Shown here piece by piece: positions 9,590 through 18,393 of a DNA stretch of 64,000 nucleotides. Each line of letters starts with the position of its first letter. Positions within the stretch are counted from its first letter, which is position 1. Source of the DNA: an uncultured Aquimarina sp. (lineage in GTDB: Bacteria > Bacteroidota > Bacteroidia > Flavobacteriales > Flavobacteriaceae); NCBI GenBank assembly GCA_947500545.1, contig CANMSO010000001.1, positions 1-64,000 on the forward strand, read 5' to 3'. The position numbers and the translations under genes were made by a program. The notes under the pieces were generated by a model. The model did not search any database, had not been told where the DNA came from, and saw only the letters and a program-made list of their open reading frames with translations.

Positions 9590-10260
9590 GAGTCAGTGAG
9601 TCAGTGAGTTTGTGAGTTTGTGAGTTTGTGAGTATCTAAGAATCTAAGAATCTAAGAATCTAAGAATCTAAGAATCTAAGAATCTAAGAATCTGAGTGGT
9701 TATGCAAGTTGAGGGCTGAGGTCACTCGAAGCACGGATGATATGTTTTGAGTTTGTGAGTCAGTGAGTTTGTGAGTATCTGAGTGGTTATGCAAGTCGAG
9801 AGCTGAGGTCACTCGAAGCCCTGATGATGGGGGTTTGTGAGTATCTAAGAATCTAAGAATCTGAATGGTTATGCAAGTCGAGGGCTGAGGTCACTCGAAG
9901 CACGGATGATATGTTTTGAGTTTGTAAGTCAGTGAGTATGTGAGCATCTGAGTGGTTATGCAAATCGAGGGCTGAGGTCACTCGAAGCCCGGATGATATG
10001 TTTTGAGTTTGTAAGTCAGTGAGTATGTGAGCATCTGAGTGGTTATGCAAGTCGAGGGCTGAGGTCACTCGAAGCCCGGATGATGTGATCTCAGATTTTG
10101 GTTTTTGGTTTTCTGAGTTTTAGATTCCAAGTCGAGGGCTGAGGCCACTCGAAGCCCGGATGATGTGATCTCAGATTTTTGATTTTGGTTTTTTGAGTTT
10201 TAGATTTTAGATTCCTAGTCGAGGGCTGAGGTCACTCGAAGCCCTGATGATGGGGGTTGG
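9590..10260. repeat. Composite tandem and REP-like repeat field
   Basis: Three nested repeat types occur. (1) 8-bp units (gagtttgt, gagtcagt) from about 9590 to 9635. (2) A 10-bp unit, atctaagaat, repeated about seven times around 9633-9695 and again near 9842. (3) Seven copies of a ~25-bp core, gtcgagggctgaggtcactc plus gaagc, centred near 9717, 9806, 9888, 9977, 10066, 10145 and 10231. Each core is preceded by a variable spacer and followed by ggatgatg-type sequence. The core has short complementary ends (TCGAG ... CTCGA), like REP elements. It is not CRISPR: the spacers are themselves near-identical repeats. Confidence 0.9.
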
Positions 10261-10769
10261 TGAGTTGGTGGTTTGAGCTTGCCTAAATATGGTTGCCTTT
10301 TTTCTTGTTAATATTTTATTTAGTCGCCCTAATATAGGTTGAAAGTTTATAAATATTTAACTCGAATTTCCTAAAAAAGAAGAGCACAATGAGTTTGTAA
10401 CTTTGAGAGGCAAACTTCAAAAACCACTCGACCAGAAGTGTTAACTGCCGATTAGCGACTGCTAACGTTGAACTTCCTTAGCCTGCTAACTATTCACTAT
10501 CAACTGCGACCTGCCCACTGTTTAAGAATCACAGCTTCTTTGTTTCTTTGAAACATAGATTCTTAAAAACTTTAGAACTATCAACTGCCAACCATCAACC
10601 ATGTATCAAGACAAACGTTAACAACAAGGAATTACATAGACGTAGTAGTAAGGTGTAGTAAGTGTACAAAACGATACTACAATTTTTTAAAAATAAGATA
10701 CTACGCTGTAAAGTAATGTTAGGAAGGTACGACCTATCTATTCTAACACAAATGTCAATTGTAGTTCCT

Positions 10770-10940
10770 AACGCCCTTTGGGTCGTTGCGAACGGGTTAT
10801 AGGGCGTTACGACACCCCATTAGGGGGGTAAGAAACCCCCTATAGGCCGTTCTGAACGGCCTGTTGACCGTCTCGAACCCCCTGTAACCACTAGTATAAC
10901 GCCCTTTTGGACGGTTTTTACTGCCTGCAGGCCGTTAACA
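10770..10940. repeat. Cluster of inverted repeats, GC-rich
   Basis: AACGCCCT at 10770-10777 pairs with AGGGCGTT at 10801-10808. GGCCGTTCTGAACGGCC is a perfect palindrome at 10845-10861. Related words (ccgtt, aaccccct, aacgccc) recur on both strands up to about 10940, ending in a ctgcctgcaggc palindrome. The composition differs sharply from the AT-rich surroundings. It could be a structured RNA, a repeat cluster or a protein-binding array; the sequence alone does not say which. Confidence 0.6.
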
Positions 10941-11284
10941 AGGGTATTTTACATTTTTTTAACAATTATATACGCTCGAAAAAAAGCATATAAGTAGTTC
11001 TTGTAGCTAAACAATGATTCGATATGAAACTCAGCCGGAACTTTGTTTTCCTAATTTGGAAGAAGGATGCAAATTCCTCTTCGAAGGCCTGCCGGCCTAT
11101 GGTATGGGAAAAGGGAGATGTCTTTCACCAGTGTAGGATTAATTTTGAACCTGTATCCCTTAAGCAAATTTGAGAAAACATACAGAAAAATGTATCAAGA
11201 ATAGGTTTTTAAATATTAGTTGGTCTGAGTGATCCCGATAGTAATCCCTAAAGATTTTGTTGAGAGAATTGTATGTATAAAATA

Positions 11285-11318
11285 AAATCCTGTGTAACCG
11301 TTAAGTTACACAGGATTT
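11285..11318 (-). terminator. Hairpin downstream of the 190-residue basic gene
   Basis: A perfect 14-bp stem (aaatcctgtgtaac / gttacacaggattt) with a 6-nt loop. Read on the minus strand it is followed by a T-rich run, and it lies 112 bp past the stop of the minus-strand gene at 11431-12003. It could also work on the plus strand, where an A-rich run follows. Confidence 0.65.
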
Positions 11319-11430
11319 ATAAAAAAACCGAACGTATGTAAAGATACTCTATACAGATTGTAGTGGAACGGAAAATTATGAAGATAGGAAAATGTATTAA
11401 GTATCAATTCATACAGGGATAATTCGGTTT

Positions 11431-12003
11431 TTAACGCATAGAGGGGGATCTGCGTGTTTTGGTTTTTATGGTTTGTTTCAGATAATCCGGTGTTCTTGTA
11501 TGAGTGATACTTTGTGTCTTTGTACGCTGTAATTTATACACCTTTGCCAGGGTTTTTAGCTGGTTTGATGTAGCTGGTCGTTGCTCATCGAATGATAAAC
11601 TCTGGTTTTTTTGCGATATAGCATCTCTTAATTTTTTTGCTTTTAAAGCTCTTTCTCGCATTGTTTTTGTCGTCACCTCCTGTACCTTAACAGGGGCCCA
11701 TAATAACTTTAAATCTACGCGAGCAGATTTATGACGGTTTACGCGTGGCTGTTTTTTTTCTTTTAATAGTGAAGCTGGTTTCCTTCCTTTTTTAGGCCGC
11801 AATGAGGGACCTAAAGAAGGGGGTCTTTTATGGGATACATTCATAGTTTGTGTAAGTCCCTGTAGTATCTCTGGGCTTATAGAACCATACGTTTTATCTA
11901 AAGACCCCGAGGAGCCTGAAGAACGAGATCTTTTCTGGGACATAGGTCGCGTATGTCCCTGTAGTATCTCCAGGTTTAAACTTAATGATTGCGCTTTCCT
12001 CAT
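11431..12003 (-). CDS. Very basic, Ser/Arg-rich island protein with internal repeat
   Basis: 190 residues, the only minus-strand member of the island. It holds two copies of a ~25-residue unit (E-I-L-Q-G-H-T-R-P-M near residue 13 and E-I-L-Q-G-L-T-Q-T-M near residue 46), each followed by a K-R-P/S-rich segment. It is dominated by K, R, S and T. A segment near residue 95 (K-S-A-R-V-D-L-K-L-L) resembles K-S-R-A-D-L-K-F-L near residue 540 of the 13624 protein. It ends R-R-S-P-S-M-R, like the tails of its neighbours. It looks disordered and could bind nucleic acid. A competing ORF overlaps its start on the same strand but has no relatives here. Moderately sure it is real. Confidence 0.55.
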   Translation of the reverse strand: MRKAQSLSLNLEILQGHTRPMSQKRSRSSGSSGSLDKTYGSISPEILQGLTQTMNVSHKRPPSLGPSLRPKKGRKPASLLKEKKQPRVNRHKSARVDLKLLWAPVKVQEVTTKTMRERALKAKKLRDAISQKNQSLSFDEQRPATSNQLKTLAKVYKLQRTKTQSITHTRTPDYLKQTIKTKTRRSPSMR

Positions 12004-12534
12004 AACATTTATTTTTGAGTATAGTAACTCCTGTTATCGGATTAAATATATCAGGTTTCAAGATAAAAATGGGGTAGTAAGTTACAAGTGGAGGTGATGA
12101 AGTAATAACTGTGCTTATAACGTCTCTTTGGTTAGATAGTATGACACAGCGCGACGGGTACTTGAGGTTGATCATAAGACTAAAGGTATCGTCTTTTACC
12201 AGGGTGCTCCTCTGGGATGTAACGAATAACAGTAGGCTGGTATATAGGTTATGATCTATGTAAATTCCTAGTAGTGAGTTAGGTAGTTAGATAGTAATAA
12301 TAAGCAATTGGGTATCATTTATTACCGGGATGATACAGTTTGTTACCGGGGGTAATAAGTGTGTATAAAATACCAATACCTTAGAAAAAGTTTTAAGGCA
12401 AAGGTATTTAGTACACCTATAAACCCGTATAGGAAATAGCAGTAGTTACTGCGCCGAGTGGTACATCACTTCAGTAAGGTATAGAAAACATACCGCTTTT
12501 TAACTACAAATAGTAACATAAAAACATATATACG
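12004..12534. other. Spacer between divergent island genes
   Basis: 531 bp. It should hold promoters for the minus-strand gene at 12003 and the plus-strand gene at 12535. The last ~35 bp before 12535 (atagtaacataaaaacatat) is repeated before 13624. I see no clear -33/-7 pair. Confidence 0.5.
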
Positions 12535-13479
12535 ATGGGTTTACACAATGATGATAATCCGGTAGAGGGAACAACAACTAGCGAAAAAGATCGGGAAGCG
12601 ATCAAGCTTAGATTTGCCAATAGTCTTAGTGATCTTTATACGCAGTCAATAAAATGGTGTCGAGAAACGCAAAATGATGAATCGAAACTGATAGAGAAAA
12701 TAACGAAAGCATTTCTAAAAGTAAATGACAATATAGATAGGCCAACTAGAACTAAAGAGTTAAATAATATATTGACAAGAGGAATATTGGTTGATGAGAT
12801 ACAAAAGTTTGTAATGGGTACTAAATCGGATCTGAATAGAGATCTTATCATAAGCGAATTACATACAAAAAAAGAAGATGAGGTAGATAAGATCATACAA
12901 TGGGCTTATGAGGAAAGGAACGGCCTGGTTTCCAGGGATTCGATTCGGAGTGTTGGAATTCAAAGGATAATGACTGAATCTGATAATGCTACCAAAGAAT
13001 ACATAGAAAATGTAGATAGAAGTGGAGAAACTTTTAATATTGCTGCTATTTCTAAAGAAGGGGGGGAGTTAAAAAATCGAATCGATGCTGTTGAGAAAAA
13101 AGATAAAAAGGAGCTAGAAATTGAAGATTTTAAAATTTATTGCGCAGGCATAAATCTAATACAACAGTATTGTAGTAGTGTAAATAAGAGAGTAAAGAAA
13201 AGATTTAACAGTCCGTGCCAAAAACAAGAAAAAAGTAAAAGCGTAGACAAGACAATTGATCTTAATAAATCAAGTAGAAAACCAAAAACAAATGTAAAAA
13301 AGCAATCAAGAATTACTATGGATAAACGCTACCGTCGACAACAAGAAGATTCGAAAAAACTTCGTACGCTAGCGCAAAGTGGTTGGGAAGAGGTTCCTAT
13401 TAAAGCAAGTCACAATAGTAGAGGATCTTCTAATACCTCACAAACAAGAAGAGCAAGCGGTCTAAGACCAGGTTTTTGA
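12535..13479 (+). CDS. Island protein, single-module member of the FVxGxKxDLD family
   Basis: 314 residues, no signal peptide. It has one ~220-residue helical module (residues ~16-225) with the motif D-E-I-Q-K-F-V-M-G-T-K-S-D-L at 87-100 and I-I-Q-W-A-Y-E-E-R soon after. A basic linker (residues ~225-260) leads to a Ser/Arg-rich tail ending R-R-A-S-G-L-R-P-G-F. Its first 20 residues and upstream DNA are almost the same as those of the following gene, so the pair arose by tandem duplication. The start is fixed by that conservation. Function unknown; candidate T4SS substrate. Confidence 0.75.
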   Translation: MGLHNDDNPVEGTTTSEKDREAIKLRFANSLSDLYTQSIKWCRETQNDESKLIEKITKAFLKVNDNIDRPTRTKELNNILTRGILVDEIQKFVMGTKSDLNRDLIISELHTKKEDEVDKIIQWAYEERNGLVSRDSIRSVGIQRIMTESDNATKEYIENVDRSGETFNIAAISKEGGELKNRIDAVEKKDKKELEIEDFKIYCAGINLIQQYCSSVNKRVKKRFNSPCQKQEKSKSVDKTIDLNKSSRKPKTNVKKQSRITMDKRYRRQQEDSKKLRTLAQSGWEEVPIKASHNSRGSSNTSQTRRASGLRPGF

Positions 13480-13623
13480 TAATATCCAACCTGCCTGTGT
13501 ACAATGGGTATCAATGCGTACTAAACAGAGTTCTTTCTGTAAAAATGAATAGGTCAGTACAGCTTTTGTATCCTGGGCGAGGCAATTTTTAACAACAAAT
13601 AGTAACATAAAAACATATATAAG

Positions 13624-15558
13624 ATGGGTTTACATAATGATGATAATCCGGTAAAAGAAACAACAACTAGCGAAAGAGATTTGGAAGCGATCGAGCTAAA
13701 ACTTTTTAATAGTTCTATTGCAACTTATGAAGCTTTTACAGAATGGAGCATAAACACTAAACGTGAAGAACTCTTATTGATAGGTGGAATAATGAATGAA
13801 CTTATAGATCAATGCACGGAATTAGATGAAGCAACTAAAGAAAAATTTAAAAAGGATCCATCAGCATTGCCCAAAGTATACGAAGAGGTACAAAATTTTG
13901 TAAACGGTGAGAAAATTGATCTGGACAAAGGTCTTATTATGAAAGAATTAAGTGCAGAAAATGAAGAAGAGATTAATGAAGAAGAGATTGATGAAATTAT
14001 TAAGTGGGCCAATGAAGAAAAAATAAACCTGGGAGCACGCGATTTGGAGAGGTCTTCTATAATGAAAAAAAAAGATGTTTTTTTTGCGGATGTGAAAGAT
14101 TATGAAGCTGAAGTAAGTAAAGAAAATGATATTTTAGGTGAAGATAAAATTTCGGTTGAAATGGCTAATGAAGCAGTGAAGAATATTGATGAAATTAAGT
14201 TAAAAGACAGAAATACACTAACAACTAAAGATTTTAAAAATTGTTATATAGCGGCATTAGGTATGTTAAAGTATAGTATCGAAACATATGAAGGGTTTAT
14301 AAAGAAAAGAATTGAAAGCCATGGTCGCAAAAAACAAAAAAAAGATAAAAGCGTAGGCAAGACAATTGATCGTGATGAATTAAGTAGAAAACCAAAAACA
14401 AATGATCAAAAGGAAACAAAAACAAGTGAACAAGATAAGGAGGCGATCAAGCTAAAACTTGCTAAAGCTTTTTGTGAGCTGGATATTGAAGTAAGGAATA
14501 TGTGCTGGGAGATATATGATGATGAAGAAGCGCTGTTAAAAAAATTAATAGAAAATTTTGTAGCTATACCTACAAGAGTTTCGAAATACGGTTGGAAACA
14601 AGAAAAAGCGAAATCTAAATTGATAGAAGAAATAAAACCAAAACTAAGGGAGTTCGTAGAAGGAACGAAAAGCGATCTGGATATAAACTTTTTTTCGTCA
14701 GCATTAAAATATGCGCATAATGATGCAGTCGAAAAATTTATTCAATGGGCTCACAAGGAAAGAGAAAAACTAGTGTCAAAAGATAAGGAACGGAATTCGT
14801 TGGAGAATATTTTATCCAAATCCAATCCGCTTTTAAAAGAATATAAAGAAAAATTTTATAGAGGTGCACCCATTGTACCTGAAAAGGATATTACTGTAGA
14901 AAAGGGGGAAGAGTTAGAAGACTCAATTGATACTATTAGGGAAAAAAACAGAAATAATGTAGAATTCACAACTGAAGATTTTGAACATTATTATGTTTAT
15001 GTAAGAGTCTTATTGGAGAGGCATTATCCAGAAGCAAATAATAGAGTTCAAAGTAGAATTAAAAATTCTGATCTCAAAAAACAAAAAAAAGGTGATACGC
15101 AAGAAAAAACACAAGCATCAAACGACCATTTGTATGATCCGGCATTGCATTTAGTAGATTTATCAAAGGTAGAAAAACATCCTGAAAAAGAGGAGGAATC
15201 TAAACCAAAGATGCCACCTAAGAATGTAAAATCGAGAGCAGATCTTAAATTTTTAGCAATGGCTACAGAGAACTGTGAAGAAAAGCGTAAGGTTACCTAT
15301 AAGACTCTGTCTGAGGCTAGAGATATGATTAAGTCTTCCCCTACGAATCAGAGTGAGTATAAGGCTAAGAAAGAGGCTAAGGCTGTGGTTGGGGAAAGAG
15401 AAGAGCAAGATAATTGGTTTCCGCAGATTGAAAGAAGTGAGTTTTTGGAAAAGACTCAACATTTGCGCGGTAAAGGAAACCTATCCCCAACTTCAGTGGG
15501 GGGTCAAAAAAAACGTTCCACCAAAGGAAAGAGAAGATTTCCTGGAAGAGAGGCATAA
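13624..15558 (+). CDS. Island protein with two tandem copies of the ~220-residue module
   Basis: 644 residues. Module 1 (~16-235) and module 2 (~267-495) both begin with a T-S-E-x-D-x-E-A-I-x-L-K-L-type sequence and contain the family motif (N-F-V-N-G-E-K-I-D-L at 91-100; E-F-V-E-G-T-K-S-D-L at 343-352) followed by I-I-K-W-A / F-I-Q-W-A. Each module ends in a K-x-x-K-K-Q-K-K-type basic linker. The gene is effectively a doubled version of 12535. The C-terminal ~140 residues are basic and low-complexity, ending K-G-K-R-R-F-P-G-R-E-A. There is no signal peptide or membrane segment. Function unknown. Confidence 0.78.
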   Translation: MGLHNDDNPVKETTTSERDLEAIELKLFNSSIATYEAFTEWSINTKREELLLIGGIMNELIDQCTELDEATKEKFKKDPSALPKVYEEVQNFVNGEKIDLDKGLIMKELSAENEEEINEEEIDEIIKWANEEKINLGARDLERSSIMKKKDVFFADVKDYEAEVSKENDILGEDKISVEMANEAVKNIDEIKLKDRNTLTTKDFKNCYIAALGMLKYSIETYEGFIKKRIESHGRKKQKKDKSVGKTIDRDELSRKPKTNDQKETKTSEQDKEAIKLKLAKAFCELDIEVRNMCWEIYDDEEALLKKLIENFVAIPTRVSKYGWKQEKAKSKLIEEIKPKLREFVEGTKSDLDINFFSSALKYAHNDAVEKFIQWAHKEREKLVSKDKERNSLENILSKSNPLLKEYKEKFYRGAPIVPEKDITVEKGEELEDSIDTIREKNRNNVEFTTEDFEHYYVYVRVLLERHYPEANNRVQSRIKNSDLKKQKKGDTQEKTQASNDHLYDPALHLVDLSKVEKHPEKEEESKPKMPPKNVKSRADLKFLAMATENCEEKRKVTYKTLSEARDMIKSSPTNQSEYKAKKEAKAVVGEREEQDNWFPQIERSEFLEKTQHLRGKGNLSPTSVGGQKKRSTKGKRRFPGREA

Positions 15559-16030
15559 TGTTATACTTTGTATGCTTCTATACAAGGATAGGCAGGGTGA
15601 GCAACAGAGTGAAATACTATGATTTTTAAGTCGGTAAAGTCCATTACCATCAATCATCAACATAAAGCTTTTCAAAAATGTTATAGTAAGAGGATCTAGC
15701 TGTACCTCTACACCTTGTCAAGTATAACTAACTATTACGTTAAGGTATTCGTATAATATCAGGTAATGATTCTGGTATAGCATAAAAAACATGTACCGTA
15801 TACAAACACCCCTGTAGCTAGCTGCGGGGGTGTTACTATATAACCTGGGTTCTATATAAAATTAATGCTGTAGGATCGGTTACGACTATACGTATAGCGC
15901 AGTATAAATAACCAGAGGTTCTCCTGCCATTTATTAATCAAATCCCCCGGTTGTTGATTGTACCTTGGGATATCCTGTAGTAGCTGCGATATTTGAGGTA
16001 TCAATAATTGAATGATTAAAAATAGATGAT
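15559..16030. other. Spacer with terminator-like hairpin
   Basis: 472 bp without a convincing gene. A hairpin at 15805-15834 (aacacccc ... ggggtgtt around a gtagctagctgc centre) lies downstream of the 13624 gene. It lacks a strong T-run, so termination is only likely. Confidence 0.55.
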
Positions 16031-16900
16031 ATGGGTAGTCATAACAATTTAAGTTCTACGATTACAAAATTTAATGATCAACAAGATGCAAATGCTTTGG
16101 GTCGTCAAAGTATAAATCAGCGTGCGTCTGAATATCGAGAAACTCAGCGATTGAATAAGTTAAAACAACAATTTCAAAGATATAACGAAAAAATAACCCC
16201 TCTTAAAACTAAGATTTCAGGGCTTAATTATAAAGAGCTTAAGCTATTATCAGATCTTATAAAACAGGCTAGTGCGAATCCTGCTATGCTGGATCAAAAA
16301 GCAAAGCGTAGTTTTATGTCCAGATTTAGGTTTACTACAAATACCGATAAAAAAGATGTATTAAAGAGAATAGTACTTACCAATAATGATCGTCCTACTG
16401 AGGAGCATCTAAAAGATTGGTCTGAGGCGGTAACGCAACAAATATTGGCTATATCAAACCGGCGACCAACCTGGGAAAGGAAGTTAGAACCAATACCAGA
16501 AAACGAAAGAATTAGCGCTCCTGCTGTGGTATCTGAAGAGGAGTTTAAAAGTAAAATCAAAGGTCTTACAGTTGCAGAACTGAATAAGCTTAAGACATTG
16601 ATTCAAGAAAGATACCGTAAAACTCGACAAAGAAAAAGTACTCTAGTAACTAAACTTTTACTGGGTACTAATGAAACATTTGATGGTCTGTGTGGGAAAC
16701 GTCTTATTATTGATAATCTTTTACGAGATAAGGCTATACAAAAGAGAAGAGCCGCAAGACAAAAGGTTAGAGAAACAAAACCATTAAGTGCACAATTGCT
16801 TGCAGGTCTTAGTACAGTACAGCAAAAGGGTAAAGGTTTGGGTACATCTTTGTATAAGAAATGGCATCAGAAGCCACAAAGAACACAAAGAAGATCTTAA
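16031..16900 (+). CDS. Helical island protein, basic tail
   Basis: 289 residues, no signal peptide. Helical segments separated by a Pro-rich linker near residue 155. Two related segments are visible: G-L-N-Y-K-E-L-K-L-L-S-D-L-I-K (~64-78) and G-L-T-V-A-E-L-N-K-L-K-T-L-I-Q (~178-192), each followed by a basic stretch and an L-(L/F)-(G/R) region, so the protein may be an internal duplication. It ends in W-H-Q-K-P-Q-R-T-Q-R-R-S. A perfect-palindrome terminator lies 85 bp downstream. Function unknown; tail and setting match other island members. Confidence 0.72.
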   Translation: MGSHNNLSSTITKFNDQQDANALGRQSINQRASEYRETQRLNKLKQQFQRYNEKITPLKTKISGLNYKELKLLSDLIKQASANPAMLDQKAKRSFMSRFRFTTNTDKKDVLKRIVLTNNDRPTEEHLKDWSEAVTQQILAISNRRPTWERKLEPIPENERISAPAVVSEEEFKSKIKGLTVAELNKLKTLIQERYRKTRQRKSTLVTKLLLGTNETFDGLCGKRLIIDNLLRDKAIQKRRAARQKVRETKPLSAQLLAGLSTVQQKGKGLGTSLYKKWHQKPQRTQRRS

Positions 16901-17213
16901 ATAAAGGAACCCTACCGTATAATGGTTAATACGGATGGGATTACACTGTAGTTATGTTGTATAGACATAGCGCATAATAGGGAGCTCCCCGGCAGTATAC
17001 TGCCGGGGAGTGTTTTTTTACAGGACAGTAAAAATCAAAAATAAACACAAAAATGAAGAGGGCACATGAGTTGGCTGGCATAAGGCTTGAAAATCAAAAA
17101 AGTACGACCTTGTTTTCCAGATATTACATAAAAGACACCAATTATGTAGTTAACGTTTTGTTTTTAAGAGGATAGCGGTAGTTTTAGAGAGATTAATATA
17201 AAAAAGTAAAGTT
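16901..17213. other. Spacer between 16031 and 17214 genes
   Basis: 313 bp holding the terminator at 16985 and an AT-rich remainder that presumably contains the promoter of the 17214 gene. No ORF is credible. Confidence 0.5.
16985..17019 (+). terminator. Palindromic terminator, CCCCGGC type
   Basis: A 26-bp perfect palindrome (ctccccggcagta / tactgccggggag) followed by a T-run. Its core is shared with terminators at 20247 and 21372. Confidence 0.9.
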
Positions 17214-18155
17214 ATGGCTAGATCAGAAAATTCGTTAAAAGCTCTTAACTCAAAGTTGAAAAAAATTGAGCAATATCAGGATGCATTAAGTTCGGATTTG
17301 TATGCTGCTATTGATCGCAAGGATATTTCTGCAGAGGTACAGGAGATGATAAATTATTATAAAGATATAGCTAGGCTAAACTTAGGGAAAAATGAAAAAA
17401 GTAGTTTAGTAACTCCGTCATACCCGGTGATAGACGAGCATGCAGACCTGAAGCAGGAGTTTGAGTTATTGGGTAAAGAACTGCAACAGGAACAACAAGC
17501 TAAGCGTAATGAGCGGTTAAGAAATATAGGTATTGATCTTGATGCGCCCGTAAAACCAATCAGTGATAAAGAAAAAGAACTAGATAAGTTTCTTAATGAG
17601 TCCTTTGATAAAGAGGAGCAAGAAGACAAGACTAACGAAGACGTTAAAACTACCGCAGAGCAGCAGATAGAAGCCTCTGAACATGTAACTGTGCTGGGAC
17701 CAGCACCATCCTCGCGAGATGCCAAAAAAGATACTAAGCCCACTTCAGCACAGCAGGTAGAAGCGTCTAGTTTGGTAGATGGATCATCAGATACCAGTAC
17801 CAATCAAAAAACCAAACCTAAAAAAGGGTGGATGGCTAGGATGGTACAGGCAATCACCAATTGGTGGCAGGGTATTTTTCCATCAAAGCAAATGAAACTG
17901 CAGCAAAAGAAGAGACAGCTTAAGAAAGAATTACAGAAGGTCAGTACGCTTGATGCACATCGTAATGTATTCAAGGTGACTTTAGAAAAATATCTAAAAT
18001 ATCAAAAAAAGCAAAGAGCACTGCAGAAAAAGCAACAACTAAGGAAACTGTCAGAACAAAAAAGAAAAAAGAATAATCAACAAAAAGGACAACTTAACAG
18101 TCATAGACAGACTCTTGGTCAAAGGTCACAACAAAGACTATCAAGAAGAGGATAA
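17214..18155 (+). CDS. Coiled-coil island protein, RLSRRG tail
   Basis: 313 residues, no signal peptide. An N-terminal helical part (~1-115) contains E-L-L-G-K-E-L-Q-Q-E-Q-Q. An acidic, Thr/Ser-rich low-complexity centre (~115-205) holds two related blocks, T-T-A-E-Q-Q-I-E-A-S and T-S-A-Q-Q-V-E-A-S. Then come a Trp-containing segment (M-V-Q-A-I-T-N-W-W-Q-G near 220) and a K/Q-rich coiled coil. The end is R-S-Q-Q-R-L-S-R-R-G, very like the R-Q-R-L-S-R-R of the 4107 protein although the bodies are unrelated. Function unknown; one of the best examples of the shared tail. Confidence 0.75.
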   Translation: MARSENSLKALNSKLKKIEQYQDALSSDLYAAIDRKDISAEVQEMINYYKDIARLNLGKNEKSSLVTPSYPVIDEHADLKQEFELLGKELQQEQQAKRNERLRNIGIDLDAPVKPISDKEKELDKFLNESFDKEEQEDKTNEDVKTTAEQQIEASEHVTVLGPAPSSRDAKKDTKPTSAQQVEASSLVDGSSDTSTNQKTKPKKGWMARMVQAITNWWQGIFPSKQMKLQQKKRQLKKELQKVSTLDAHRNVFKVTLEKYLKYQKKQRALQKKQQLRKLSEQKRKKNNQQKGQLNSHRQTLGQRSQQRLSRRG

Positions 18156-18393
18156 ATCAAAAACAGAAATATCGCAAGGATCGTTGTAGCACGGTTATAA
18201 ACGGTAGCAAAGCATATTCTTACATTGATTACTGTGGTTTTTTATAAATAACAATAACAAGAAGTAATAAAAAAATATTGAACAAAAAGTGTTAAATGCT
18301 TCCGGGATACTACATCAAATAAGGTGTTTGTTGGTTTTCAAATCTTCTTATGGTGTTGTAAAGGTTGGTTTAAAGGGATAAAAAAAAGTAGTT

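Larger units (their letters stand above)
10261..11430. other. Long non-coding stretch with structured GC-rich core
   Basis: About 1.2 kb without a believable gene. It contains a hairpin-rich, relatively GC-rich island (10770-10940, listed separately) and a terminator for the minus-strand gene at 11431. The rest is AT-rich with no clear signal. Confidence 0.6.

Noticed and set aside
9590..10260. CRISPR-like array of regularly spaced repeats
   Set aside because: The intervals between cores are themselves near-identical low-complexity repeats, core length and spacing vary, and no cas gene is present.
11894..12175. 93-residue minus-strand ORF
   Set aside because: Overlaps the start of the 190-residue basic gene out of frame, with no relatives in the island and ordinary shadow composition.
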